Below, in pieces: positions 37,432-47,769 of a stretch of 47,790 nt of DNA (position 1 is its first letter; every line of letters starts with the position of its first letter). The DNA comes from an uncultured Bacilli bacterium (GTDB lineage: Bacteria > Bacillota_I > Bacilli_A > RF39 > UBA660), in NCBI GenBank assembly GCA_947589195.1, contig CANPZX010000003.1:1-47790 (forward strand). Reading direction: 5' to 3'. Both the position numbers and the translations under genes were made by a program. Below the pieces are notes generated by a model. It worked only from the letters and a program-made list of their open reading frames with translations, did no database searches and was not told the DNA's origin.

Positions 37432-39594
37432 ATGAAACAAATAAATTTACGAATTGAAGGAATGACTTGCCAAGCTTGTTCTAATGGTTTAGAAAAATAT
37501 TTAAATAAACAAAAAAATATTACAGCTAAGGTTAATTTAGTATTAGCTACCGCGACAATTAATTACGATGAAAAGCAAGTTAAACTTAGTGATTTAGAAC
37601 GCTTTGTCAAAGAAGCTGGTTTTAAAGTTGTAAAAGATGATACTTCTAAATATAATCATCATCTTTCTTTATTTTTAATTATCTTTTTTAGTATTATGGC
37701 TTTATTTACGATGTATTTAAGTATGGGTTCTATGTTCAATATTCCTCTTCCTAATATATTAAATAAAATGATTCATCCTGAAATACATGTAATTATTTTA
37801 CTTATCTTTGCTATTTTAGCTTTAGGATGGGGATTTGATATTATAAAAAGTGGTATAAAAAATCTTTTTCACTTAATGCCTAATATGGATTCTTTAATTG
37901 GCATGGGAGTTTTAGTTAATTTTGGTTTTAGTCTTTATCGGGCATTTTTAATTTTTGAAGGGAAAAATTATGTTAATGATCTTTATTTTGATGCAGTTAT
38001 TATGATTATTTTATTTGTTAAAATAGGGAGATTTATTGATCATAAAAATAAAGATCAAGCTGTCGATGCCATTAAAAATTTAGTGACTTTAACCCCAAAA
38101 GAAGCTCTAGTTTTAAAAGATAAACAAGAGATAAAAATTCCTATTAATGAAGTGCAAAAAGGGGATATTTTAATTGCTAAACCAGGAGATAAAATTGCCG
38201 TTGATGGGATAGTTACTAAAGGATCTACCCATACCGATGAGTCATTCATAACCGGGGAATCCAAACCTATTAAAAAACAAAAAGGTTCCCTTTGTCTTGC
38301 GGGTTCTTTAAATTATGATGGCTATATCGAATATGAAGCTTTGCATATAGGTAAAGATTCTAGTGTTTCTAAGATTGTTGATTTAGTCGTGGCCTCTACT
38401 TTAGAAAAACCTAAAATTGCACGTTTAGCTGATAAAATAAGTGGTTATTTTGTTCCTTTTATTTTTCTAGTTGCTCTTTTAGCCTTCATCTTAAATATGC
38501 TCATTTCTTCAAATATTTCTGAAAGCATTGAAGCTTTAGTAACTGTCTTAGTTGTTGCTTGTCCTTGTGCTCTTGGTCTTGCAACACCTCTTGCGATGGT
38601 AGTTGCTTTAGGTAAGGCGAGTTTGCATGGGTTAGTAATTAAAAATAGTCAAACTCTAGAAGAATTAAATAGAATAGATACCATAATTTTTGATAAAACA
38701 GGAACTTTAACAAAAGGAAATTTAGAAATAGTAGATTTTAAAATAAATCCTTCTTATAATGAAAAAGAAACATTTAAAATATTACAATCTTTAGAATCTC
38801 ATTCCAATCATCCCTTAGCGGTAAGTATCTGTAAAAATACTTCTAATTATTTAGAAGTAACTAATTTTAAAGAAAACAAAGGATTAGGTATCCAAGGTAA
38901 AATTAAAAATACTATGTATTATGCTGGTAACTTAAAATTTTTAAATAAGACCAAAATAATGAATAATTTTCTTTTAGAAGAAAAAAAATATGAAGAAAAA
39001 GGGGAAAGTATTATTTATCTTTGGCATGATACGGAATTAATAGCTATTTTTGGCTTAAGAGATGAATTAAAACCAGGTATTGCTAAGACAATCCAAGATT
39101 TAAAAAAATTATCTAAAAAAGTAGTAATGTTATCAGGAGATAATGAAATAAGTGCTAAAGTAATAGCTAAAGAAATAGGTATTGATATAGTGTATGCTAA
39201 TCAATCCTTCCAAGAAAAAGTAGCAATCGTAAAAAAGTTAAATACTAATTCTTCCGTAATTATGGTTGGTGATGGAATTAATGATGCCCCATCCCTTAAA
39301 GCGGCAACTATTGGTATAAGTGTCGCCGGGTGTAGTGCGATAAGTAAAGATGCCGCGGATATTATAATGTTAAATCCTGATATGCATAAACTTATTGATT
39401 TATTTAAACTAGGTAAAAAAACTATTTTAATTATTAAACAAAATTTATTTTGGGCTTTATTTTATAATAGTTTAATGATTCCCCTTGCTACCAATTTATT
39501 TGCTTTAAAATTAAATCCGATGTTTGCTAGTTTTGCGATGGTTATTTCTAGTTTAACCGTTGTTTTAAATAGTCTCCGTTTAAAGAAGAATTAA
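37432..39594 (+). CDS. copA: Copper-type P1B ATPase
   Basis: GMTCQACS; TGES; CPCALGLATPLA; DKTGTLTKG; MVGDGINDAPSLK. Confidence 0.95.
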   Translation: MKQINLRIEGMTCQACSNGLEKYLNKQKNITAKVNLVLATATINYDEKQVKLSDLERFVKEAGFKVVKDDTSKYNHHLSLFLIIFFSIMALFTMYLSMGSMFNIPLPNILNKMIHPEIHVIILLIFAILALGWGFDIIKSGIKNLFHLMPNMDSLIGMGVLVNFGFSLYRAFLIFEGKNYVNDLYFDAVIMIILFVKIGRFIDHKNKDQAVDAIKNLVTLTPKEALVLKDKQEIKIPINEVQKGDILIAKPGDKIAVDGIVTKGSTHTDESFITGESKPIKKQKGSLCLAGSLNYDGYIEYEALHIGKDSSVSKIVDLVVASTLEKPKIARLADKISGYFVPFIFLVALLAFILNMLISSNISESIEALVTVLVVACPCALGLATPLAMVVALGKASLHGLVIKNSQTLEELNRIDTIIFDKTGTLTKGNLEIVDFKINPSYNEKETFKILQSLESHSNHPLAVSICKNTSNYLEVTNFKENKGLGIQGKIKNTMYYAGNLKFLNKTKIMNNFLLEEKKYEEKGESIIYLWHDTELIAIFGLRDELKPGIAKTIQDLKKLSKKVVMLSGDNEISAKVIAKEIGIDIVYANQSFQEKVAIVKKLNTNSSVIMVGDGINDAPSLKAATIGISVAGCSAISKDAADIIMLNPDMHKLIDLFKLGKKTILIIKQNLFWALFYNSLMIPLATNLFALKLNPMFASFAMVISSLTVVLNSLRLKKN

Positions 39595-39625
39595 TAATTA
39601 AAAATAAATTCTTCTTTTTATATAT
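39585..39625 (+). terminator. Hairpin terminator after copA
   Basis: agaagaatt...aattcttct followed by T-rich. Confidence 0.6.
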
Positions 39626-39647
39626 AAAAGAAAAGAAGTGAAGTAAA

Positions 39648-41165
39648 ATGTTTCAATTAAAATTTACCGCGGATTTTAAAGATACTTATCTTGATATTCC
39701 TTATTGGCAAGTTATAGAAGATATTCCTAAAATTATTCAAGATTGGATTAAAGAAGATACCCATGAAATAATTATTCATAACCAAAAAACTCTTAAGTAT
39801 TATTGTCCAAATTGTTTAAATGAATTAGAAGAAGATAAATCTTGTTCTGTTTGTCATCTTAATTATGCATCTAATACTGATTGTTTAGAAATATATGCTA
39901 ACGAATTAAAGGATATAGTTTTAAATAAAGCCTATTATGTTTTTGATATAGTTAATAATCATCCTTATTTATATGAAATAAAGGAAAAAATAACCTATAA
40001 TAACAATTTAACATTAATGCCTTTTAAAATGGCTAAATTAACAATTACTAAAGCTTTTTTAGTGGAAAAAAATGGTCTTAGAGATTTAATAAATCAAGAA
40101 TTTATTTCTTTTAATTTTTTAGCTAGTTATCATAAAACTTTTAATGAAGAAAGTGATCCCTTTTTAAACAATAATTCAAAAAAAGATTATGAACTTTATG
40201 AACAAATAGTTTTAGATGGTAATTATGCTTATGTATACCCATCTAATTTACTAAATTTAAAAAATACTATTTATAAATATAGTAAAATTTGGAATCTTTC
40301 CACTATTCAAAAACATAATTATTATACAATTGCTAATTTAACTTTTTATCCTTTATATTATCCCCAATTTGAATACTTAGTTAATTATAAATTAGATAAT
40401 TTAGCTTTAACTGATCCTTCTTATTTTAATCATGGTACTAATTTTAAAGAAATATTTGGTTTAGAAAAAAGCTTTTTACCTTTTATGGTTAAATGTAATA
40501 TAGATTTTTGTGAATATCGAATCTTAAAATTAAGTAAAATAAAAGATTATGAAACCTTAAAATTTTTTGCTCAAGTTGATTATTTTTATTCTAAATTAGA
40601 AAAATTAGTTATAGATTATAAAGTTAATTTACAAGTTTTAAAAGATTATTTATTTTTACTTGCTAATCCTACCGAATATTTAGCTGAATATTTAGATTAT
40701 ATTGATATGGCTTTAAAATTAAAATTAGATTTAAAAAATAAAAGAATATTATATCCTAAAGATTTAGACTTAGCTCATGGTAATCTTTATAATCAAATTG
40801 AGATAATCGAAAATCCCGATATTAATGAAAAAATAGCGCTTCTTTCGGAAGTTTTAAAATTAAATACTTATGAAGATGAAAACTATATTATTTTTCCTGC
40901 CTCTTCTTTAGATGATTTAATTTTAGAAAGTAAACAGCAACATAATTGTGTTAGAATGTATGCCCAAAGAATAATTAATCATGAATGTCAAATCTATTTT
41001 ATGCGAAAAAAGAATAATCCTTTAAAATCCTTGGTAACTATTGAAGTTGCTAACAATAAAATTATTCAAGCTCGAGTTAAATATAATAAACTTCCTGATG
41101 ATGAAATTAGAAAAATATTAACGAAATGGGAAAAACAATTAGTTCCTTTGATTATACAAAATTAA
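39648..41165 (+). CDS. PcfJ-domain-like protein
   Basis: DDLILESKQQHNCVRMYAQRIINHECQIYFMRKKNNPLKSLVTIEV. Confidence 0.7.
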   Translation: MFQLKFTADFKDTYLDIPYWQVIEDIPKIIQDWIKEDTHEIIIHNQKTLKYYCPNCLNELEEDKSCSVCHLNYASNTDCLEIYANELKDIVLNKAYYVFDIVNNHPYLYEIKEKITYNNNLTLMPFKMAKLTITKAFLVEKNGLRDLINQEFISFNFLASYHKTFNEESDPFLNNNSKKDYELYEQIVLDGNYAYVYPSNLLNLKNTIYKYSKIWNLSTIQKHNYYTIANLTFYPLYYPQFEYLVNYKLDNLALTDPSYFNHGTNFKEIFGLEKSFLPFMVKCNIDFCEYRILKLSKIKDYETLKFFAQVDYFYSKLEKLVIDYKVNLQVLKDYLFLLANPTEYLAEYLDYIDMALKLKLDLKNKRILYPKDLDLAHGNLYNQIEIIENPDINEKIALLSEVLKLNTYEDENYIIFPASSLDDLILESKQQHNCVRMYAQRIINHECQIYFMRKKNNPLKSLVTIEVANNKIIQARVKYNKLPDDEIRKILTKWEKQLVPLIIQN

Positions 41166-41266
41166 AAAATTTATCTTTATAATTATTCTAATTTAAAAAA
41201 ACCATAATTTGGTTTTATTTATCTAAAATATTATAATATTTAATATTTTAGAAAGAAGAAAAATAT

Positions 41267-41974
41267 ATGATAAAAGAAATTTATATTAATTTAGATGATT
41301 CTGGAAAATTAAGTTCTAAAGAAAATATTGCGGTTTATGGGGGGTTAGTTTTTCTATCAAAAAAAGAAAAGGATAAATTTATTACGCAATATCGAAGTAT
41401 TATTAATGAGATAAAGTGTCATTATTGTCATAAAAATAAATGTGATAAATTATGTCCTGAGATTAAAAATACTAATATTTTAGCTAAACATAAAAGACGA
41501 ATTATGAATTATTTAAAAAAATATTATATTGTAGCTTTAGTTATCAAAAACCAGTTAGTTTATAAACATATTCTTTTAAATAAAGCAGCAAAAGGAAGGT
41601 TTTTAGATTATTCTCTTCGCCGAATGATAAAAGAAGTTATTAAAAGCCTAATTAATAATGGTCAAATTATAACTAATTCTTCTTTAAAAGTAATTATTAA
41701 TATTGATGAACAAACAACTAAAAATAATGGATATTATAATTTACATGATGGATTAGTTGAAGAACTTAAATATGGAATTACTAATTTTAATTATGATAGT
41801 GTTTTTAAACCAATTATTAATGGAAAATTAGAAATTGTAATTAATTATCAAAATTCTCATTATAGTTATGTAGTTCAAGCCGCGGATTTATTAGCTGGAA
41901 CGATAAGAAAAATAACATTAAATGATCCGAAAACTTTAGATAATTTAGTTAATTTTAAAATTACTTTACCTTAA
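41267..41974 (+). CDS. DUF3800-like protein
   Basis: EIYINLDDSGKLS...YGGLVFL; C-terminal YVVQAADLLAGTIRK. Confidence 0.7.
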   Translation: MIKEIYINLDDSGKLSSKENIAVYGGLVFLSKKEKDKFITQYRSIINEIKCHYCHKNKCDKLCPEIKNTNILAKHKRRIMNYLKKYYIVALVIKNQLVYKHILLNKAAKGRFLDYSLRRMIKEVIKSLINNGQIITNSSLKVIINIDEQTTKNNGYYNLHDGLVEELKYGITNFNYDSVFKPIINGKLEIVINYQNSHYSYVVQAADLLAGTIRKITLNDPKTLDNLVNFKITLP

Positions 41975-42092
41975 AAAGAAAAAAACCACTTAAAGTGGTT
42001 TTCCCCAGTTAGGGCGACGTACTTAAATAGTACGCTTAATTTATTTAAATCGTATCCCAACTATCGACCTGACGAGATATTATCTCCGGTAG
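41973..42092 (-). ncRNA. Independent structured small RNA, family not identified
   Basis: Minus-strand promoter TTGACT (42121-42126) / 17 nt / TAATAT (42098-42103), hairpins gagataatatctc and cgtact-attta-agtacg, terminator aaaccactttaagtggttttttt. Confidence 0.65.
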
Positions 42093-42197
42093 AAATTATA
42101 TTACAATAACAAACAAGGAAAGTCAACATCATTAAAAAATATTTCGTAAATAAAATAATCAATGATATAATTACTTATAAGATAAGGGGCTTTAATT

Positions 42198-44831
42198 ATG
42201 CGAAAAAAGATTTTTATTATTAGTAGTTTATGCTTAATCACTGTTGCAATTTTTCTTTGGTTTTCTTTTTCCTTTAAAACAAATAATACCGATGAATACT
42301 TAGCTTTTGATTCCGAACTTATTTTAGAAAATTATGATATATATAGTTATGGAAATGGTTATTATGTTATTCATAATGGGGAAAAATATGCTTTAATTGA
42401 TAGTCAAGGTAATGAAAAATTACCATTTAAATATGATTATATTGAAGTATTAGATGATTATATTTTAACTTTAGAAAGTTCTAATAATGATTATACTCTT
42501 TATGATTTTAACTTCGATGTTGTTTTCTCAAAGATTCAAATGGGAGAGACCACTACCTGTTTAGATCATAAATATGTTTTCTATCAAAATGACAAAGCCT
42601 TTTTAATTGATGATAAAAAAAATCATTTATTAGACAATTATGATGCCATTCATTGTGAAAATGATTTAATTATTGCTAGTCGTGATGATTATAATGATAT
42701 TTATGATAAAGATTTAAACGAACTATTCACGCAAGCTAAAGTAGGGGAAATAACTGATCAGTATTCTAATATATCAACTTTAACTAATGCTAATTTTCTT
42801 TTGTTAAAAGTTCAGGATGGTTATCAAGTTTATGTGATAAAGAGTCATATATTATCTCCAACTTTTTCTTATGTTTCTTTAAATGAAGATTTAATCGCGG
42901 GAACTATAAACGATACTATTAAAATATATGATGCTAATTTAAAAGAAATAAATAATTTTAGTAAAACTTATGCAGATTATCAAATTATTAATCAAAATAT
43001 TTTAGCTATACCTAATAAAAAATGTAATAATAAATATCAAGATTTTTCTTATTATGATTTATATGATCAAAGTAATACTAAATTAACTAATAATGATTGT
43101 AATAATGTTTTAATTGATACTGATTATACTGTTGTTAAAGACGAAGCTGATTTATTTACAGTTTATGATGATAAGGGAATTATTTTTACTTACCAAGGAA
43201 CAAATGGTTCATATCTTTATCCTGTTGCTAATCAAAAATTTCATTATTTAGATGAAGCTAGTAAAGTTCATTTACTTAATATTAATGGGGAAGATTTATA
43301 TCCTAATTGTCAAGGGCAAATTGATGAATTAGCAGACGATATCTATTTATGTTCTTCTAATACTAATTTATATTATATTTATCAAAATAATAAATTAATG
43401 TGGAATCATCCTTATCAAAATATTTCCTATCATAATGGTTTTTATATAGTAGAAAATGGGCAAAATTTATATGGCTTATATGGTAAATTAGGTAATCAAA
43501 TTCTTGAAGAAAAGTATGATCAAATTACTATTTATAACGATGATTTATTAATTATAAAATTAAATGATCAAACGATTATTCGTCCTCTTAAATTAGTAGA
43601 TAGAAAAACTTATTTTAATTTTTTAAAAGAAAATCATAATTTAAATATTGAAAAAAAAGAAAATAAAATAGAAGATATTGATACCTTTATTAATGATTAT
43701 GATTTAACTAAGCAAAAGGATTTGATTTTAAATAATGAAGATTTATTTAAAACTATTCTTTATCATACTGAAAACAATTCACATATGACTAAGCAAGATA
43801 AAAAATATTTTTATTCTTTATTTGCTAGTATTGTTGATTATGCCCAATTTAATAAAATTGATAAATTATTAGCTAAATTAGATACGTTAGTTATTAAGAC
43901 TTTTAAAAATCGCCCTAGTGATATGCGGGATTTTTCGGCGGGAGAATATCATTCTTATGATAATACTATTTATATTTTAGAAACATATTATGATTATGTA
44001 ATTCGTCATGAATTAATGCATTTTATTTCCTTTTCTCTAAGTGATAATCAAAATATCTATTATACTTGTCAAGATAAAATCTTAGATTATAATGATATGT
44101 TCTACTTAAGTATTGAAAAGCAAAATGATTGTACTTCTCACTTTGTTTTGGAAAATACTTTCTTAGAAGAAGCCGGGGCAGAATATTTTACTCATGTTGT
44201 TTATCAAAATTTATCTTATGAAGCTTATCCTAAAAGTAATATAGCTTATAATTTACTACAATATATTTTGCAAGATAATTTCTTAGAAATTCAATATTCC
44301 AATTCTAAAGAAATTGCTTTAGCTAAGAAGTTAAATGATAAATTAGGTTTAAACGATAATGAAATAACTATATTATTAAATAGTCTCCACAATTTGAATC
44401 AAGTTGAACAAGAATTAGTACCTTCTTATGCTGAACAAAATTATAATTTAGCTAAATCTGCTGATGAATTAATAAATCTATACGAACTAACAAAAGGAAT
44501 TAGTTGGCAAAATAATGATTATGTTGCTTTAGCAATTAAAAGTATTCTAAATAACTTAGATATCGATAGTTTAATAAGTTATTTAAAAAGTAATAACGAC
44601 GTTAAAATAGATCATTTAAATGATTTTAAAAATATATCTTTAATTGATCCTTTAACTAATATTTTAAAGACTCTTGATTCTTCTTTTGTAAATGTTAATT
44701 ATTATTTTATGAATGAAGATTTGAATTTTAAAATTCGCTTTAACTTTAATAGTCAGGATAATTTCCTAAAAACAATTGATGTATTTATTAATCCAGAGGG
44801 TAATATTATCAATAGTAAAGTTATAGAATGA
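42198..44831 (+). CDS. Large exported/lipid-anchored-like protein with WG-like repeats and putative zinc metallopeptidase motif
   Basis: N-terminal TM/signal; YALIDSQGNEKLPFKYDYI; YVIRHELMHFISF (HExxH). Confidence 0.65.
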   Translation: MRKKIFIISSLCLITVAIFLWFSFSFKTNNTDEYLAFDSELILENYDIYSYGNGYYVIHNGEKYALIDSQGNEKLPFKYDYIEVLDDYILTLESSNNDYTLYDFNFDVVFSKIQMGETTTCLDHKYVFYQNDKAFLIDDKKNHLLDNYDAIHCENDLIIASRDDYNDIYDKDLNELFTQAKVGEITDQYSNISTLTNANFLLLKVQDGYQVYVIKSHILSPTFSYVSLNEDLIAGTINDTIKIYDANLKEINNFSKTYADYQIINQNILAIPNKKCNNKYQDFSYYDLYDQSNTKLTNNDCNNVLIDTDYTVVKDEADLFTVYDDKGIIFTYQGTNGSYLYPVANQKFHYLDEASKVHLLNINGEDLYPNCQGQIDELADDIYLCSSNTNLYYIYQNNKLMWNHPYQNISYHNGFYIVENGQNLYGLYGKLGNQILEEKYDQITIYNDDLLIIKLNDQTIIRPLKLVDRKTYFNFLKENHNLNIEKKENKIEDIDTFINDYDLTKQKDLILNNEDLFKTILYHTENNSHMTKQDKKYFYSLFASIVDYAQFNKIDKLLAKLDTLVIKTFKNRPSDMRDFSAGEYHSYDNTIYILETYYDYVIRHELMHFISFSLSDNQNIYYTCQDKILDYNDMFYLSIEKQNDCTSHFVLENTFLEEAGAEYFTHVVYQNLSYEAYPKSNIAYNLLQYILQDNFLEIQYSNSKEIALAKKLNDKLGLNDNEITILLNSLHNLNQVEQELVPSYAEQNYNLAKSADELINLYELTKGISWQNNDYVALAIKSILNNLDIDSLISYLKSNNDVKIDHLNDFKNISLIDPLTNILKTLDSSFVNVNYYFMNEDLNFKIRFNFNSQDNFLKTIDVFINPEGNIINSKVIE

Positions 44832-44862
44832 AAAGAAAAAAAGAGCATAAATAGATAAAAAT

Positions 44863-44893
44863 AGGCAAGTTTTTAATATTTTGCCTATTTTTA
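44863..44893 (+). terminator. Rho-independent terminator
   Basis: aaaataggcaa...ttgcctatttt. Confidence 0.7.
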
Positions 44894-44945
44894 TGCAATT
44901 TTTTGTAGCATTTTAAAAAATTCGTGATATAATGTAGTAGTACTT

Positions 44946-45019
44946 CGGGAAGTGGCTCAACTTGGTAGAGCACTTGGTTTGGGACCAAGGGGTTGCAGGT
45001 TCAAATCCTGTCTTCCCGA
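44946..45019 (+). tRNA. tRNA-Pro (TGG)
   Basis: CGGGAAG...CTTCCCG, anticodon TGG, CCA encoded 45020-45022. Confidence 0.94.
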
Positions 45020-45032
45020 CCATTTAAGAATT

Positions 45033-45056
45033 TAAACTCTATTAAGGAGTTTTTTT
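45033..45056 (+). terminator. Terminator after tRNA-Pro
   Basis: aaactc-tattaag-gagttttttt. Confidence 0.65.
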
Positions 45057-45190
45057 CATGCTTAAATTTTTTTGTAATTCATCATTAGTTAATAATAAAT
45101 TATCAATATTTTGTAAAGCAAAAACATTTATAAAAGTTCTTCCTAGATTGGCATTATCATTAATATATTGTAAACGTTTTAAGTCAATAA

Positions 45191-45502
45191 TTATATTACA
45201 TCTTCAAACATAACAATAAGTTGATAAATTTCTTCATTATTAACTTTAGAAAATATCTTTATTATAAACTTTAAATATTCAATTTCTTTTTTTAATAAAA
45301 TAATACTATTTTGATTAATAGTTAAATAAACTTGCGTTAAATAACTATTAAAAAGTTCTATTTGACTTTTTTTTAAAAAGATTTTTAACATTTTTTCTAA
45401 ATCATTCTTTAATATAAATATTTTAAGTTCATCACCACTCAAAATAATTTGTTTGGCGGTTTCTAAATAATTTGTTATTTTTTCTACTTCCATGGCTTTC
45501 AT
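45191..45502 (-). CDS. Hypothetical protein
   Basis: 103-aa ORF, coiled/helical composition. Confidence 0.4.
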   Translation of the reverse strand: MKAMEVEKITNYLETAKQIILSGDELKIFILKNDLEKMLKIFLKKSQIELFNSYLTQVYLTINQNSIILLKKEIEYLKFIIKIFSKVNNEEIYQLIVMFEDVI

Positions 45503-45605
45503 CTAGAAAGCTATTTTAAAATAAAATAAAAAACAGTTCAAGTTTAGACTTATACCAAGCCAAATATTAAAAAAGTTCATAATTTATATTAGGAGGTTTT
45601 GCAAG

Positions 45606-46403
45606 TTGAGTCGAATTTTAAAAGATGGGGAGAATCAAATTACTCAAAAATATAAAAAGGATACTCATAAAGCATTAGATATTGTTAAATATAAAAATAG
45701 TTTAGGAACCATTATTGCTCATAGTGATGGGGAAGTGGTAATGTATCAAACAGGAAAAAAGAATCAAAAAGGTTCTACTGGAACTCTTTCTTATGGAAAT
45801 TATGTTAAATTAAGACATTCAAATGGTTATTATACCTTATATGCCCATTTAAGTACGGTATCAGTTAAGAAAGGTGATATTGTTAAAAAAGGTGATGTTT
45901 TAGGAAAAATGGGGGATAGTGGTAATGCTTATGGAGCTCATTTACATTTTGAAGTAAGAACTCCCGATAATAAAAGAATAGATCCAACACCATATTTAGA
46001 TAAAGACTTACCAGATATTAATCCCGATGTAATTACTTATCAAGTTTATGATAATAAAAAGAAGAAATGGTTAAATAATATTAAAGTAAATGAAACAACT
46101 GGTATTTTATCTTATGCGGGAAATTTTGGTAATCCGATCGGGGGATTATATATCGATAATTTGACTTATCGTGTTCATGATAAAGTTAAAAATAAATGGT
46201 TGCATACTATTGAGGGTCGAAGTAATTATGCGGGGAATTTAGGAAATGCTATCGATGGTGTGCAAATAAAAGGAGCAATATATCGGGTTCATTTGTTAAG
46301 TAAAGGTTGGCTTTCCTGGATTAAAAAGTGGGATGAAACTAATCAAGGATATGCGGGTATTTTAGGTAAAACTATAGATGCAATTCAAATTAAAATTGAA
46401 TAG
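45606..46403 (+). CDS. M23 peptidase/endolysin-like protein with C-terminal ChW-like repeats
   Basis: HKALDIVKYKNSLGTIIAHSDGEV...YGAHLHFEVRTP; repeated YRVH...W...YAG..G..ID..QIK units. Confidence 0.8.
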   Translation: MSRILKDGENQITQKYKKDTHKALDIVKYKNSLGTIIAHSDGEVVMYQTGKKNQKGSTGTLSYGNYVKLRHSNGYYTLYAHLSTVSVKKGDIVKKGDVLGKMGDSGNAYGAHLHFEVRTPDNKRIDPTPYLDKDLPDINPDVITYQVYDNKKKKWLNNIKVNETTGILSYAGNFGNPIGGLYIDNLTYRVHDKVKNKWLHTIEGRSNYAGNLGNAIDGVQIKGAIYRVHLLSKGWLSWIKKWDETNQGYAGILGKTIDAIQIKIE

Positions 46404-46464
46404 ATATTGCCAAGAAAAGCAATTTATTTTATACTATAAATAACAATAGAAAAGAGGATAAAGA

Positions 46465-47659
46465 ATGAAATTAGAAAAATTTAAGAAAAATAAAAGACTA
46501 AGAAATATCCTCCCAACTCTAGGGCTAATTAGTGTTCTGGGGGGGGGGTATTTTAATCTATAGGACATATGCTTTGTACCAGAATGAAAAAGAATATAAT
46601 GTAATTAAAGGAATAGTTCCTGATTTTGGTTATGATGTAAAATTAGCAATTGAAGTAAATGATGAAAAAGTAAAAGAAATTCCCGCAAGAGGATTATATA
46701 AAACAGAAGTACAATGTAATGGAGAAGCAACAGGAGAATGGGATTATAATGCTTGGAATTTAAAAATAAATAATGCAAGTGAAGGAACAAAATGTAATAT
46801 TACCTTTACTTCGGGATTAAGTGACGCTGAATATCAAGAGTATTTAGAAGCCGGAGTAAATGAACGAAGAAATACTTACCGCGGAAAAGATATAACTTAT
46901 TTATATGAAAATAAACAGTTATATAGTCAAATCGAAAATTGTAGTTTTGATGATATCTATGTTGGAGATTATATAAAGACAGATAAGGATGGACATAATA
47001 TTACTTGGTTAATCGCTGATTTAAATAACTATCGATATTCCGGATATACATCATTAACTGAATGTCATGCGACAATAATTCCAGCAGAACCTTTATATGA
47101 TGCTCAAATGAATACGAGCAATACTACTAATGTAGTTGATACAAATTTAAAATTAACACCATTAGGTTCTAAAGAGGCAAAAAACAGTATCGGAGCTTAT
47201 ATGGGAAGTAAAATGAAACAAGAAACTTTAAAAACTATTTTAGATGATTATATAACACCCGCTTTTGGCAACAATGTAATAACCTATACCAATTTATTAG
47301 CAGATCAAATGGATACAAGTCGTTCTAATCAGTTTGGAGTAAGTACGGGAGATTATGGTGGAGCATCATCCGGCTGGGCATGGTATGATAGCCAACTTGA
47401 CTTAATGAGTGAAGTGAATGTCTTTGGATCAACAATCTGGTCATCAAGCGGATATGATATCGGAATCGATAATCGTCAGTATGCTATATTTGAGCTAAAA
47501 CCAGAATTTATTAACAGTTATGGGAACAAACGTTTTAACTATTGGTTAAGAGCGGTCGCCAACTCTACGGGCTTTGCTGGTGTCGGCGCCGATGGCGATG
47601 CCGGCACGGGCGGTGCATCCGGCTCGCTTGGTGTCCGTCCCCGCTTCCTAATCAAGTAA
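46465..47659 (+). CDS. Surface protein with DGR-type variable C-terminus; ATG start out of frame at G10 tract
   Basis: ATG 46465 behind aagaggataaag encodes MKLEKFKKNKRLRNILPTLGLISVLGGG then TAG 46561; main frame open 46532-47659; one fewer G restores continuity. Confidence 0.85.
46539..46548 (+). repeat. Poly-G tract (G10), putative phase-variation switch
   Basis: Same position and length as the tract at 61-70. Confidence 0.8.
47552..47655 (+). other. Candidate DGR variable region VR2
   Basis: Paired with VR1 1059-1162; all differences at codon positions 1/2. Confidence 0.85.
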
Positions 47660-47769
47660 TCCGAGGGTGTAGCCCTTTTATGGGGTGGGACTCTAGTATA
47701 ACACACCTCAACAATTGGTTAGGACGCGGTATATCATAATAAATTAAAAAGTAAGGTGATGAAGAAAAC

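Noticed and set aside
39648-41974. PcfJ-like plus DUF3800 pair as a conjugative or defence island
   Set aside because: No relaxase, T4SS or other defence genes adjacent; insufficient support for a system.
47542-47739. 65-aa ORF overlapping the VR2 end
   Set aside because: Out-of-frame shadow of the GC-richer variable region; Arg/Cys/Trp-rich translation without homology signal.
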